A DNA stretch of 64,000 nt from Chrysemys picta bellii (GCF_011386835.1 NC_088800.1:84880981-84944980); one strand, 5' to 3'. Shown: positions 61,701 through 63,737, counted from the first letter of the stretch. The notes: generated by a model from the letters alone, not told the origin. Program-made: numbers and translations.

Positions 61701-63737
61701 GCCTGTAGACATAGCCGGAGGGTACATCTACACCACAACTGCAGCTGTCAGTCTGACGGACGTACCGCACTAGCTTTGAACTAGCTACCTTGAATAATGA
61801 GAGCAGTGAAGCCACAACAGCACGGGGTGTATAACCCCCACCCAAGGACCCTGGATATGTGCTCAAGCAGCTAGCCCATGTTGCTGTTGCTTCCCTGCTA
61901 TTGATACTAGAGCTAGCTAGATAAAAGCTAACTCAAGTGTGTCTACCCGTGCTGCAGTCACCCCTCTGATTGCAGTGTAGACAGACCCTAAGTGAGCTGA
62001 GACATAGCAGGAGCCCGGGGAAGGGAATTCTGAAAACAAGAGCCATATTCAGAGAGCTGAAGATTAAGGAACAAGAACTTACATGTAACTTAAATTAAAT
62101 AAATTATCAAATATTCCATCTTCTAACGTAGAAATCATGTTGTGGCTTATATCTCTGTAACACAGGGAAAATGGGAAAGGAAAGTTTAATCATTCATAAT
62201 TATAAGAATAATTTTCTGCCATTCTTACAGGATGAAAATCCAATCTGAGCTTTGGATAGCTGGGGGCCCGGCTCTAGGACTTTTCATCTCAAAGGTACAG
62301 TCATTAACGGTACAGTGCTGCCATCAGCCCACCTTCTCTTTCTGGTTCTAGGAGCCAACAGACCCTCGGGGGTGAAGAAGTCAATAAACCAGATGTAAAA
62401 AGGTGCTGGCCCTTACGGGCCCTAGGCAGCACATCTGTTAAGGGGACGTGGCCTCTTTAAGGCGGAGTTTTAGGGAGAGGCAGTCTATAGATGGAGCGCA
62501 TGACTCAGTCAGGTCATGTGACTTCAGCAGGGGAACAAGACCTGCTATAAAAGAGGCAACCTGCTGCCAGTAGGAGAGAGCTCAGGGTGGAGGGTCCCAG
62601 GGCAAGAGGGGAAACCGAGGCACAGAGCGTCAGCTGATGGGACAAGGTAAGCTGACCATCTTGTCCCAGGTCTCTCTTTGGTCTAACGAGACCTCTCTGT
62701 TTCCTTATCATGGGTCTATTTCTTGTTATTTTTCTATGTGGATTTTGTGCAGCTGAAAGGAGCTGGCTTGGCATCCTAGAGACAGAAGCCTGTCTTCACC
62801 CAAAGATCAGGCTTGGCACAGGCCTCACCAGCTCATCTCAGCTATGCCCTGGGAGGAACCCCACTTCTAGGGGCAAAAGGGGCGCTCTGATTCCATGGGC
62901 TGCTCCACCCTGGTCTCTCTGCTGGGGTTGCCAAATGGGCTTTTTAGTGCTGGTTGTGATGGTGGCTCTTGGGTACCTACCTCCTAGCCGGGACTGGACT
63001 GAGAGACACCAGCGCCTTCCCTTTCGCCAGTGAAAATCCACCAGCTCATAACAACTCTGTTACTTTTGACCTGAGCAGCATTCAAACCAGGGAGTTCGCT
63101 AACAAGCCACCTTCATCTCCCTCTCCAAGCGGTCTTGGTGACATCAGTGGATGGGACAACGTGGAAGAAGAAGGCAACTGGGCTTTTCAGAACAGGCTAA
63201 GGGCATTAAGTGCCCAAGACCAAGAAATTCAGTGGGATTTGGGCACTGAGTTCTAAAACTCCTTACCAACATGCTGAGATACCACTATCCCCAGGGCTAG
63301 TCCTTTATTATGTCCCCATTTACAATACTGGACCATTCTACCATCGACCAGCCTGGTCATTGGGTTGAATCAAATTGTATCCGAACTCCTGAATGCCAGG
63401 AGAGTTAATCAGTAATTCACTAGCTCATACAGTTAAATGCACTGTGCAAATATTCTGTACTGGCCAAATTAGGCTTGCGTCAAACAGTAAAAAAAGGGCT
63501 TTTGATGCATCTGAGCCCTGGGCATAGGGGATATAGGGCCAGGAAGGTCAGAGCAAGTGTTATGGAACAAGGGTAATTTGCCAGACACCAAAAGGGATTT
63601 TTACGTAACTGCTCAAATATGCCTTAAATCTGCCATAAGACTACAAAGGGGTAACATGTACTCACAGTTCTTCCAGGGAAGTCAGATGTTGAAAAGCCTG
63701 AACATCTAAAATGGTGATCTTGTTATTGGAAAGATCC
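1101..63737 (-). CDS. PKD1: PKD1 gene span, exons 2 to 37 (partial at both ends)
   Basis: This is the polycystin-1 gene. The protein is a very large ciliary and cell-contact membrane receptor that pairs with the polycystin-2 channel; loss in humans causes dominant polycystic kidney disease. The window shows 36 in-frame exons encoding, in order, LRRs, WSC, PKD repeat, C-type lectin, LDL-A-like segment, many PKD repeats, REJ region, GAIN/GPS, a membrane helix, PLAT, and the next membrane helices. I aligned each exon by eye to the human protein as remembered. Twenty-five exons have the human length exactly. No frameshift, premature stop or lost splice site was found, so this is a functional gene and not one of the pseudogene copies known from primates. 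Exon 1 and exons 38 to 46 are outside the window. Confidence 0.97.
1871..1892. repeat. (CT)n microsatellite
   Basis: About ten CT units in intron 36, 15 bases beyond the exon 36 donor. The rest of intron 36 (1296-1870) holds nothing recognised. Confidence 0.85.
1907..2109 (-). CDS. PKD1: PKD1 exon 36: two transmembrane helices
   Basis: A 203-bp exon, the human length. It encodes [20 protein letters not shown], then a helix [20 protein letters not shown] and a second hydrophobic stretch [20 protein letters not shown], ending EPLKV in common with human (SFLASFLxWEPLKV). Acceptor TCCCTGCAG (the upstream of two possible AGs, chosen because it gives human length and frame), donor GTAAGG. Confidence 0.96.
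2518..2591 (-). repeat. tRNA-like segment (SINE head or tRNA relic)
   Basis: On the minus strand TGGCTTAGTGG resembles an A box and GCGGGTTCAAAGCC a B box, with a GGAGTC/GACTCC hairpin between. The acceptor stem does not pair, so it is not a working tRNA gene. Intron 35; the rest (2110-2517 and 2592-3493) shows nothing recognised. Confidence 0.35.
3494..3612 (-). CDS. PKD1: PKD1 exon 35: cytoplasmic loop
   Basis: A 119-bp exon, the human length. It encodes [20 protein letters not shown] then [14 protein letters not shown]. Human has GEKTETLALQRLGELG. Acceptor CCCTGGCAG, donor GTACTG. Confidence 0.94.
4430..4745. other. GC-rich, G-tract segment in intron 34
   Basis: The plus strand has repeated G runs (for example GGGGTGGGGGGTTTGGGGGG near 4660). 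It is open in several frames by composition. I see no gene. The rest of intron 34 (3613-4429 and 4746-4832) shows nothing. Confidence 0.6.
4833..4932 (-). CDS. PKD1: PKD1 exon 34: cytoplasmic loop
   Basis: A 100-bp exon (human 94). It encodes [20 protein letters not shown] and [14 protein letters not shown]. Human starts DEDLIQQVLAEG and has METDLLSSL. Two extra codons. Acceptor CCCTCTCAG, donor GTAAGT. Confidence 0.94.
4933..6323. other. Intron 33: no feature
   Basis: Intron of 1,391 bp. No confident repeat. Open frames on either strand are not supported as genes. Confidence 0.5.
6324..6526 (-). CDS. PKD1: PKD1 exon 33: cytoplasmic loop
   Basis: A 203-bp exon, six codons longer than human (185). 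It encodes [35 protein letters not shown], and ends in KYFSAS. The [12 protein letters not shown] block and the final SFSAS/YFSAS match human. The middle differs, with an insertion of charged and acidic residues. Acceptor GTCCCGCAG, donor GTGGGG. Confidence 0.93.
6527..6961. other. Intron 32: no feature
   Basis: Intron of 435 bp; nothing recognised. Confidence 0.5.
6962..7011 (-). CDS. PKD1: PKD1 exon 32: cytoplasmic loop microexon
   Basis: A 50-bp exon (human 53). It encodes [16 protein letters not shown]; human has [17 protein letters not shown]. One codon is missing, phase unchanged. Acceptor CCCCACAG, donor GTGAGC. Confidence 0.94.
7150..7360 (+). repeat. MIR-like SINE (diverged)
   Basis: CCTCTCTGCCTCCATTTCCC and CGCTGGATGGATGCTGAGTATCATTAAG resemble the core and tail of a MIR-type SINE. 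Intron 31. Confidence 0.5.
7622..7738 (-). CDS. PKD1: PKD1 exon 31: cytoplasmic loop
   Basis: A 117-bp exon, the human length. It encodes [20 protein letters not shown], then [19 protein letters not shown]. The QQxLxIDxxLDSSxLxSSFLTFxGxxAE pattern matches human. Acceptor TTGTGCAG, donor GTAAGC. Confidence 0.95.
8237..8268. repeat. Short fragment of a high-copy reptile repeat
   Basis: AGTCTCTAAGGTGCCACAAG followed by TTCTCCTG is a string I recall as very common in turtle genomes. Only about 30 bases are present. Intron 30; the rest (7739-8715) has nothing recognised. Confidence 0.4.
8716..8842 (-). CDS. PKD1: PKD1 exon 30: third transmembrane helix
   Basis: A 127-bp exon, the human length. 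It encodes [20 protein letters not shown] then [20 protein letters not shown] and S. The helix is [20 protein letters not shown], close to human. Acceptor TTCTCCAG, donor GTAACA. Confidence 0.96.
9028..9132. repeat. Palindromic foldback repeat
   Basis: CTCAGATCCTCACAGGTATT and the reverse complement of ACCTGCCTAACTTGGAGGATCTGG form an imperfect hairpin. Intron 29. The rest of that intron (8843-9882) shows nothing else. Confidence 0.55.
9883..10093 (-). CDS. PKD1: PKD1 exon 29: cytoplasmic loop and second transmembrane helix
   Basis: A 211-bp exon, the human length. It encodes [20 protein letters not shown], then [20 protein letters not shown] and the helix [20 protein letters not shown]. The [11 protein letters not shown] stretch precedes the membrane segment as in human. 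Acceptor GGCATTCAG, donor GTGGGC. Confidence 0.97.
10199..10710. repeat. Minisatellite, about ten units of 50 bp
   Basis: Tandem units with consensus CTGGGGTTCACGGGGGCCTG followed by TGTGGTGAGACCGGGACCCA and TCCCTCAGAG. One unit is 49 bp; units differ by a few substitutions. Lies in intron 28. It makes a short repetitive open frame on the minus strand that is not a gene. Confidence 0.93.
10987..11130 (-). CDS. PKD1: PKD1 exon 28: end of PLAT domain
   Basis: A 144-bp exon, the human length. It encodes [20 protein letters not shown] then [20 protein letters not shown] and EKEVYAA. The SWYLxxVxVRDLQT and [10 protein letters not shown] blocks are PLAT hallmarks. Acceptor CTCTTAG, donor GTGAGT. 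Confidence 0.97.
11318..11610 (+). repeat. MIR-like SINE interrupted by another short repeat
   Basis: AAAGCACTTTACAAACG at the left and CAGTGACAGAGCTGGGGCTAG at the right are MIR-like. Between about 11395 and 11530 there is a palindromic-type insertion (CATTTTGGGGCTTGCACATAG). Intron 27. Confidence 0.5.
11886..12056 (-). CDS. PKD1: PKD1 exon 27: PLAT domain
   Basis: A 171-bp exon, the human length. It encodes [20 protein letters not shown], then [20 protein letters not shown] and [12 protein letters not shown]. The PLAT (LH2) beta-sandwich sits in the first cytoplasmic loop and binds lipids and trafficking partners. Acceptor CTCCTGCCAG, donor GTGAGG. Confidence 0.97.
12057..13363. other. Intron 26: no feature
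   Basis: Intron of 1,307 bp. No confident repeat or gene. Short open frames here are not supported. Confidence 0.5.
13364..13559 (-). CDS. PKD1: PKD1 exon 26: first transmembrane helix and PLAT start
   Basis: A 196-bp exon, the human length. It encodes a hydrophobic helix, [20 protein letters not shown], then a cytoplasmic start [18 protein letters not shown] and the PLAT opening [16 protein letters not shown], which is identical to human over [15 protein letters not shown]. Acceptor TTGCTTAG, donor GTCAGT. Confidence 0.97.
13560..14332. other. Intron 25: no feature
   Basis: Intron of 773 bp. No recognised repeat. Confidence 0.5.
14333..14585 (-). CDS. PKD1: PKD1 exon 25: end of GAIN with GPS cleavage site
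   Basis: A 253-bp exon, the human length. It encodes [20 protein letters not shown], then [20 protein letters not shown], and the [20 protein letters not shown]. The tripeptide HLT lies at 14395-14387; autoproteolysis in the family occurs between L and T and splits the receptor into an N- and a C-terminal part that stay associated. Acceptor CTTTTTAG, donor GTGAGT. Confidence 0.97.
15322..15520 (+). repeat. MIR-like SINE
   Basis: Contains CCCCATTTTACAGATGGGG, GAGGAACAGAGGCC, AAGGCCACACAGTAAGTCAAG and AGGATTAGAACTCAGGACC, the MIR core and 3' part. Intron 24. The part 14586-15320 shows no clear feature. Confidence 0.8.
15560..16050 (+). mobile_element. Putative LTR-like block with TATA box
   Basis: Contains a GCAGTATATAAGGCTGCC TATA-like site near 15675, a 250-bp leader and an AATAAA at 16031. 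This order suits an LTR. It reads antisense to PKD1. Ends and family are not established. Confidence 0.35.
16453..16469. repeat. Poly(G)/poly(C) run of 17 in intron 24
   Basis: Seventeen consecutive G on the plus strand, so C on the PKD1 sense strand, starting 16 bases after the exon 24 donor. Its length may be uncertain in the assembly. Confidence 0.9.
16486..16642 (-). CDS. PKD1: PKD1 exon 24: GAIN domain
   Basis: A 157-bp exon, the human length. It encodes [20 protein letters not shown], then [18 protein letters not shown] and KRYTFFISP. Acceptor TTGCTGCCCAG, donor GTAAGAG. A 17-base cytosine run (sense strand) begins 16 bases into the downstream intron. Confidence 0.93.
16643..17827. other. 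Intron 23: no feature
   Basis: Intron of 1,185 bp. Nothing recognised beyond the splice sites. Confidence 0.5.
17828..18427 (-). CDS. PKD1: PKD1 exon 23: GAIN domain
   Basis: A 600-bp exon, ten codons shorter than human (630). It starts [12 protein letters not shown] and includes [40 protein letters not shown] and [14 protein letters not shown], ending in FQLTYRVLN. This is the GAIN domain that precedes the GPS. The loss is in frame. Acceptor CTCCTTACAG, donor GTAGGT. Confidence 0.96.
18428..19374. other. Intron 22: no feature
   Basis: Intron of 947 bp. No recognised repeat and no long polypyrimidine tract. Confidence 0.55.
19375..19519 (-). CDS. PKD1: PKD1 exon 22: GAIN region
   Basis: A 145-bp exon, the human length. 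It encodes [20 protein letters not shown] then [20 protein letters not shown] and DNILNITG. The CRSCL, MMxILQxETT and PTAIxDxILNITG blocks match human. Acceptor AATGGCAG, donor GTCAGT (weak). Confidence 0.97.
19990..20055. repeat. Short palindrome in intron 21
   Basis: ACTCCTGTTGAAGACAA and TTGTCTTCAACGGGAGC are near-perfect inverted copies about 20 bases apart, forming a potential hairpin. The rest of intron 21 (19520-21984) shows no long pyrimidine tract. Confidence 0.6.
20560..20830. repeat. AT-rich repeat-like segment
   Basis: An AT-rich stretch with TGTTAAAATTAACATTTT (palindromic) and long T runs, similar in texture to 45820-46180. Possibly an old DNA element; not identified. Intron 21. 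Confidence 0.3.
21381..21597 (+). repeat. GC-rich interspersed repeat with internal poly(T)
   Basis: Left end AGGGCTGGCTCCAGG and right end CCTGGAGCCGGCCCC are inverted relatives. Inside is a GCCGCCGAA-rich segment, a run of about 19 T at 21540-21558, then CGCCGCTTGGGGCTGCAAAAACC. A second copy of the 3' part lies at 59175-59225 in the opposite direction, so this is an interspersed family. Intron 21. Confidence 0.65.
21985..22137 (-). CDS. PKD1: PKD1 exon 21: REJ/GAIN region
   Basis: A 153-bp exon, the human length. It encodes [20 protein letters not shown] then [20 protein letters not shown] and [10 protein letters not shown]. The [28 protein letters not shown] block matches human. Acceptor TTCCCCTAAG, donor GTATGG. 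Confidence 0.97.
22138..23692. other. Intron 20: no feature
   Basis: Intron of 1,555 bp. No confident repeat, gene or regulatory element seen. Confidence 0.5.
23693..23852 (-). CDS. PKD1: PKD1 exon 20: REJ/GAIN region
   Basis: A 160-bp exon, the human length. It encodes [20 protein letters not shown], then [20 protein letters not shown] and LALITILNE. The [12 protein letters not shown] block is identical to human. Acceptor CCCTTCCAG, donor GTAAAG. Confidence 0.97.
25385..25488 (+). repeat. MIR-like SINE fragment abutting exon 19 donor
   Basis: Reads on the plus strand GTTGGGATTCCTGGATTTTGTGCCC and then GTTGCTTCCCCTGTCTGTAATAGGAGCACC, the MIR core order, ending at the PKD1 exon 19 donor. The rest of intron 19 (23853-25384) shows no clear feature. 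Confidence 0.55.
25489..25705 (-). CDS. PKD1: PKD1 exon 19: REJ region
   Basis: A 217-bp exon (human 214). It encodes [20 protein letters not shown], then [20 protein letters not shown] and ends in [16 protein letters not shown]. The APLVYxLLxxRC, CEEFxxYKGS and VQDQLGAxVVALNR blocks match human. Acceptor GCTTGCAG, donor GTAAGG. Confidence 0.97.
25927..26675. mobile_element. Non-autonomous hAT-like element with nested second element
   Basis: Ends TAGGGCCCTACCAAATTCATG and its inverted copy CATGAATTTGGTAGAGCCCTC, flanked by a perfect 8-bp duplication CTCATCAC at 25919-25926 and 26676-26683, the hallmark of hAT insertion. Inside, near 26030-26570, is a second inverted pair (CTCAAATTGGGGGTCCTGACCC and GGGTCAGGACCCCTA) resembling a Charlie-type element whose core is a GC-rich array of GCTGCTGCT and CAGAGCTGGG motifs. 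No transposase. Intron 18. Confidence 0.8.
26845..27410 (+). repeat. Sauropsid interspersed repeat (CR1-associated, putative)
   Basis: Starts TCATAGAGTTTAAGGTCAGAAGGGACCATC, then CCTGACCTGGGGGAAAAGTCTTTCC and ACCCTGAGCATGTGAGCAAGA. I recognise this order as a high-copy repeat common in turtles. I cannot assign the family with certainty; a CR1-related origin is a guess. Confidence 0.55.
28130..28500. repeat. Foldback-type interspersed repeat (diverged)
   Basis: Contains CCACATTTTCAGAGTGGCCTCTAA and GGCACTCACTTTTTTCC followed by inverted-looking motifs, typical of short palindromic repeats in turtle-like genomes. Boundaries approximate. Intron 18. Confidence 0.35.
28597..28876 (-). CDS. PKD1: PKD1 exon 18: REJ region
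   Basis: A 280-bp exon, the human length. It encodes [20 protein letters not shown], then [32 protein letters not shown] and AKVHFECAG. The NRPPxGGxCxLxP motif is a REJ hallmark. Acceptor CTCTGTAG, donor GTGAGT. Confidence 0.97.
28877..30117. other. Intron 17: no confident feature
   Basis: Intron of 1,241 bp. A G-rich stretch with GATGGGGTCAGAGCCCCTCCCCC near 29860-29880 may be part of an old repeat. Nothing else recognised. Confidence 0.45.
30118..30261 (-). CDS. PKD1: PKD1 exon 17: REJ region
   Basis: A 144-bp exon, the human length, in phase 0 at both ends. It encodes [20 protein letters not shown], then [18 protein letters not shown] and [10 protein letters not shown]. The cysteines and the [12 protein letters not shown] core match human. 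Acceptor CTCGTAG, donor GTAAAG. Confidence 0.97.
31291..31478. mobile_element. TA-flanked inverted-repeat DNA transposon (Tc1/mariner-type MITE)
   Basis: A 188-bp element with perfect 22-bp terminal inverted repeats beginning CACCTCTACCCCGATA, flanked by TA on both sides (31289-31290 and 31479-31480). No coding capacity. A TA target duplication points to the Tc1/mariner superfamily (for example Tigger/pogo-like). The remainder of intron 16 (30262-31288 and 31481-32963) shows no confident feature. Confidence 0.85.
32964..33110 (-). CDS. PKD1: PKD1 exon 16: REJ region
   Basis: A 147-bp exon (human 150). It encodes [20 protein letters not shown] followed by [18 protein letters not shown] and ends in ESTNQT. 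The human counterpart has the same SSxxGCxLxF and EYTFxLxVWK pattern. Acceptor CGCAAGCAG, donor GTACGTAC. Confidence 0.95.
33111..34155. other. Intron 15: no feature
   Basis: Intron of 1,045 bp. I see no confident repeat; the segment near 33655-33700 has a CTCTAATGGGAGCAGGATT motif common in turtle foldback repeats. Confidence 0.45.
34156..37781 (-). CDS. PKD1: PKD1 exon 15: giant exon, about a dozen PKD repeats plus start of REJ
   Basis: A 3,626-bp exon (human 3,620), the largest in the gene. It starts [17 protein letters not shown]. Repeat cores occur in order: [51 protein letters not shown], then degenerate forms ([40 protein letters not shown], a tryptophan-less unit, [10 protein letters not shown]), then [10 protein letters not shown]. 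After the repeats comes the REJ start: [27 protein letters not shown], and [19 protein letters not shown]-glycosylation sequons are very frequent. PKD repeats are Ig-like folds that give the ectodomain its extensibility. Acceptor TTCATCTGCAG, donor GTAAGAG. Confidence 0.98.
38194..38399 (+). mobile_element. CR1 LINE 3' end
   Basis: Contains GTTAAACACTGGAACAAATTGCC, GGAGGTTGTGGAATCTCCGTC, GATGACCTCTCGAGGTCCC, and three tandem copies of the 3' terminal octamer (AATCTATG). Antisense to PKD1 in intron 14. The rest of intron 14 shows nothing. Confidence 0.9.
38861..38994 (-). CDS. PKD1: PKD1 exon 14: PKD repeat
   Basis: A 134-bp exon, the human length. It opens with [20 protein letters not shown], the canonical WDFGDG core of a PKD repeat, and ends with [10 protein letters not shown], the strand that leads into exon 15. 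Acceptor TCCCCAG, donor GTAAGC. Confidence 0.97.
38995..39812. other. Intron 13: no feature
   Basis: Intron of 818 bp. No recognised repeat or exon-like sequence apart from the splice signals. Confidence 0.5.
39813..39988 (-). CDS. PKD1: PKD1 exon 13: PKD-type repeat
   Basis: A 176-bp exon, the human length. It encodes [20 protein letters not shown], then [13 protein letters not shown] and ends in [10 protein letters not shown]. The string [12 protein letters not shown] is identical to the human protein as remembered. Acceptor CCCTAACAG, donor GTGAGT. Confidence 0.97.
40060..40870 (+). mobile_element. Putative LTR-like block with TATA box
   Basis: Contains GGGACTATAAAGGGAG near 40308, a downstream purine-rich leader and repeated AGGGGAAAAC-type motifs, resembling an LTR and leader of an endogenous retroelement. 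It reads antisense to PKD1. Ends are not defined and no coding domain is recognised. Confidence 0.35.
40915..41080 (+). mobile_element. CR1 3'-end fragment (diverged)
   Basis: The segment GTGGAATAATCTTCCCCGTGAAG through GTTCAAGGGGGAACTGGATT and GACTCTTCCAGCCCTGAAC follows the order of the conserved CR1 3' region. It lacks the final ATTCTATG repeats. Old and truncated. Confidence 0.5.
41250..41585. repeat. Polypurine/polypyrimidine tract in intron 12
   Basis: The plus strand is almost all A and G over about 335 bp, with scattered C and T. The PKD1 sense strand is therefore C/T-rich. Long open frames on both strands here are low-complexity artefacts. Such tracts can form triplex DNA and stall replication. 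Confidence 0.85.
41798..41929 (-). CDS. PKD1: PKD1 exon 12: PKD-type repeat
   Basis: A 132-bp exon, the human length. It encodes [20 protein letters not shown] followed by [19 protein letters not shown], nearly identical to the human segment. Acceptor CTTTCAG, donor GTAAGC. Confidence 0.97.
41961..42330. mobile_element. Non-autonomous hAT/Charlie-like DNA transposon
   Basis: The left end CAAGGGGTTCTCAACC and right end GGTTGAAAACCTCTG are inverted copies of the CAGNGGTTCTCAA terminal motif of Charlie-type hAT elements. The interior has paired GGGCCCC stretches and no transposase. I could not see a clean 8-bp target duplication. Intron 11. Confidence 0.6.
43100..43300 (+). repeat. MIR-like SINE
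   Basis: Contains AGCAATTTACAGAGG, TGTACAGATGGGGAAATTCAGG, GCACAGCTGGGACCAGAACCCAGGTCTCCTGACT, the core and tail of a MIR-type SINE. It lies in intron 11. The remainder of intron 11 between 42330 and 43100 and from 43300 to 44165 shows no clear feature. Confidence 0.75.
44166..44915 (-). CDS. PKD1: PKD1 exon 11: PKD-type repeat region
   Basis: A 750-bp exon (human 756). It starts [20 protein letters not shown] and ends in [20 protein letters not shown]. It encodes immunoglobulin-like beta strands (for example [20 protein letters not shown]) and the repeat junction motif EEPIRGL that recurs between PKD repeats. Many N-linked sequons are present. Acceptor ACCCTTTCACAG, donor GTGAGT. Confidence 0.95.
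45262..45425 (+). repeat. MIR-like SINE
   Basis: Reads on the plus strand as GGTTAGAGGAAGG through TCTATTCCAGATTCTGCCAC to the MIR core TGTGCCTCAGTTTCCCCAT and TGTAAAATGGGGAGAA. It lies in intron 10, antisense to PKD1. The rest of intron 10 has nothing further. Confidence 0.75.
45485..45759 (-). CDS. PKD1: PKD1 exon 10: LDL-A-like segment
   Basis: A 275-bp exon, nine codons longer than human exon 10 (248). It encodes a cysteine-rich stretch: [20 protein letters not shown] followed by [13 protein letters not shown], matching the position of the LDL-receptor class A-like domain. It then runs through [19 protein letters not shown]. It is rich in N-glycosylation sequons (NDS, NST, NES, NTS). The extra length keeps the frame. 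Acceptor CCTTCCAG, donor GTAAGT. Confidence 0.93.
45760..48064. other. Intron 9: AT-rich repeat-like segment
   Basis: Intron of 2,305 bp. The part 45820-46340 is AT-rich with repeated TTTTC/GAAAA motifs of the type seen at 20560-20830 and is probably an old interspersed repeat. From 46480 to 48064 I see nothing recognisable. Confidence 0.35.
48065..48191 (-). CDS. PKD1: PKD1 exon 9: linker
   Basis: A 127-bp exon, the human length. It encodes [20 protein letters not shown] followed by [18 protein letters not shown]. It has no recognised domain and lies between the lectin and the LDL-A-like segment. Acceptor TTTTCCAG, donor GTACAAC. Confidence 0.93.
48279..48394 (-). CDS. PKD1: PKD1 exon 8: linker after lectin
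   Basis: A 116-bp exon, the human length. It encodes [20 protein letters not shown] and continues to PAPLDTVE. It corresponds to the human stretch around 'AENLLVGAPSGD'. No named domain. Acceptor AAATAG, donor GTAAGA. Only 87 bp of intron separates it from exon 9. Confidence 0.93.
48395..50825. other. Intron 7: little content
   Basis: Intron of 2,431 bp. It contains a G run near 49095-49106 and a composition-driven open frame on both strands around 48900-49500. I see no clear interspersed repeat or exon. Confidence 0.5.
50826..51040 (-). CDS. PKD1: PKD1 exon 7: C-type lectin, second half
   Basis: A 215-bp exon (human 221, two codons shorter). It completes the lectin: [11 protein letters not shown], then [19 protein letters not shown] and [16 protein letters not shown]. 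The cysteine pattern of a long-form C-type lectin is intact. The calcium site has EPH in place of the canonical EPN or QPD; as I recall, human polycystin-1 also reads EPH there. Acceptor TTTTGAAG, donor GTGAGC. Confidence 0.95.
52192..52785. repeat. GC-rich interspersed repeat with AT-rich ends
   Basis: The left end contains GTGTTTGTCATGGAGG followed by repeated 'gtgacttcc' motifs; the right end contains CATGACTTTTACTAAAAATACCTGTGAT. Between them lies about 430 bp of GC-rich sequence with recurring CAGC, CTGGCC and GGGCTTCCC motifs, open in several frames by composition alone. It resembles a non-autonomous DNA element with an internal array. Family not identified. Confidence 0.45.
53566..53588. 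repeat. (AATA)n microsatellite
   Basis: About five AATA/AAAT units in intron 6. The flanking parts of intron 6 (51041-52190 and 52790-54812) show no other recognised feature. Confidence 0.85.
54813..56215 (+). mobile_element. CR1 LINE, 5'-truncated
   Basis: A non-LTR retrotransposon copy in intron 6, plus strand, antisense to PKD1. Reverse-transcriptase motifs are readable: [17 protein letters not shown], then [11 protein letters not shown] and FINDL in a shifted frame, and the C-terminal [16 protein letters not shown] segment. The 3' end carries the CR1 signature (CCTTCCAACCCTGATACTCTATGATTCTATG). The frame is broken by shifts and stops (for example near 55190 and 55336), so the copy is dead. 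It lacks the 5' end, as is usual for CR1. Confidence 0.93.
56443..56626 (-). CDS. PKD1: PKD1 exon 6: C-type lectin, first half
   Basis: A 184-bp exon, identical in length to human. It begins the C-type lectin domain: [19 protein letters not shown], then [19 protein letters not shown], with the conserved WxxAxxxC pattern. Acceptor CATACAG, donor GTTAGT (a weaker donor than most here). It joins exon 7 within an Arg codon. Confidence 0.96.
56627..57444. other. Intron 5: no feature
   Basis: Intron of 818 bp. I see no recognised repeat or exon-like sequence beyond the splice sites. Confidence 0.5.
57445..58113 (-). CDS. PKD1: PKD1 exon 5: WSC domain and first PKD repeat
   Basis: A 669-bp exon (human 672). 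It starts [18 protein letters not shown], followed by a WSC domain with cysteines in [16 protein letters not shown] and [10 protein letters not shown]. Next comes a PKD repeat with the core motif WDFGDRSG and a C-terminal NVTVTLFMG strand. WSC domains are putative carbohydrate binders. Acceptor CCTCTAG, donor GTGAGT. One codon is lost relative to human but the phase is conserved. Confidence 0.96.
58733..58763. repeat. (AC)n microsatellite
   Basis: An uninterrupted AC dinucleotide run of about 31 bases in intron 4. The rest of intron 4 (58114-58732 and 58764-59174) shows no feature. Confidence 0.95.
59175..59515 (-). repeat. Poly(T)/GCCGC repeat copy plus C-rich tandem segment
   Basis: The part 59175-59225, read on the minus strand, has a T run followed by GCTTGGGGCGGCAAAAAA and matches the 3' part of the repeat at 21381-21597. 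It is followed on the plus strand by a C-rich stretch with several imperfect copies of CCCAGAGCCTGCACCCC. Probably one interspersed repeat with an internal tandem array. Confidence 0.45.
59555..59700. repeat. Palindromic foldback repeat
   Basis: GGCCTTGATTCAGCAGAGCACTTATG on the left pairs imperfectly with the right side (AAGCACGTGCTTACTTGCTTTGATGAATTGGGGCC, read in reverse complement), with a central CCCATTGACTTCAGAGGG-like core. This is a hairpin-type interspersed repeat of a kind I associate with turtle genomes. Intron 4. Confidence 0.5.
60298..60467 (-). CDS. PKD1: PKD1 exon 4: LRR C-terminal cap
   Basis: A 170-bp exon, the human length. It encodes the end of the LRR block and the cysteine-rich LRRCT cap: [18 protein letters not shown], then [15 protein letters not shown] and a final VTC. 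The four cysteines are in the usual LRRCT arrangement. Acceptor TTCTAG, donor GTAAGG. It lies extracellularly at the N terminus. Confidence 0.96.
61434..61710. mobile_element. Short inverted-repeat element A (MITE-like)
   Basis: The left end AGGGCTCGTCTACCCTG and right end CTGTAGACATAGCC resemble the ends of element B. It looks like an older, more diverged copy of the same non-autonomous DNA element family. No transposase is present. Confidence 0.4.
61718..61992. mobile_element. Short inverted-repeat element B (MITE-like)
   Basis: The left end reads GAGGGTACATCTACACC and the right end CAGTGTAGACAGACCCTA, which are imperfect reverse complements. The interior has no coding potential. It lies directly next to a similar element (61434-61710), as if two copies or two halves sit in tandem in intron 3. 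The rest of intron 3 (60468-61433 and 61993-62082) shows nothing recognisable. Confidence 0.5.
62083..62154 (-). CDS. PKD1: PKD1 exon 3: leucine-rich repeat
   Basis: A 72-bp exon encoding the second LRR unit in the window ([18 protein letters not shown]). The acceptor ends TTACAG and the donor is GTAAGT. Length and phases equal exon 2 and human exon 3. It joins exon 2 through a split Leu codon. Confidence 0.93.
62395..62700 (+). mobile_element. Putative LTR-like block with TATA box
   Basis: A GC-moderate block with a TATA-like CTATAAAAGAGG near 62544 followed by a purine-rich leader, resembling the promoter part of a retroviral or Gypsy-type LTR. It would read antisense to PKD1. I could not define TG/CA ends or a target duplication, so the boundaries are approximate and the family is unknown. 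Confidence 0.35.
62760..63665. other. Intron 2, 5' part: no feature
   Basis: This part of intron 2 shows no exon-like or recognised repeat sequence. Short open frames on the plus strand here have no recognisable protein content. Confidence 0.5.
63666..63737 (-). CDS. PKD1: PKD1 exon 2: leucine-rich repeat
   Basis: A 72-bp exon encoding one leucine-rich repeat; translation contains [15 protein letters not shown], the LxxNxI pattern of an LRR. The acceptor is TTTCTTTAG and the donor is GTGAGTAC. It starts with the last base of a codon and ends with two bases of a Leu codon, the same phases as exon 3, as expected for a duplicated LRR exon. The extracellular LRRs are thought to bind matrix proteins. 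Confidence 0.93.
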
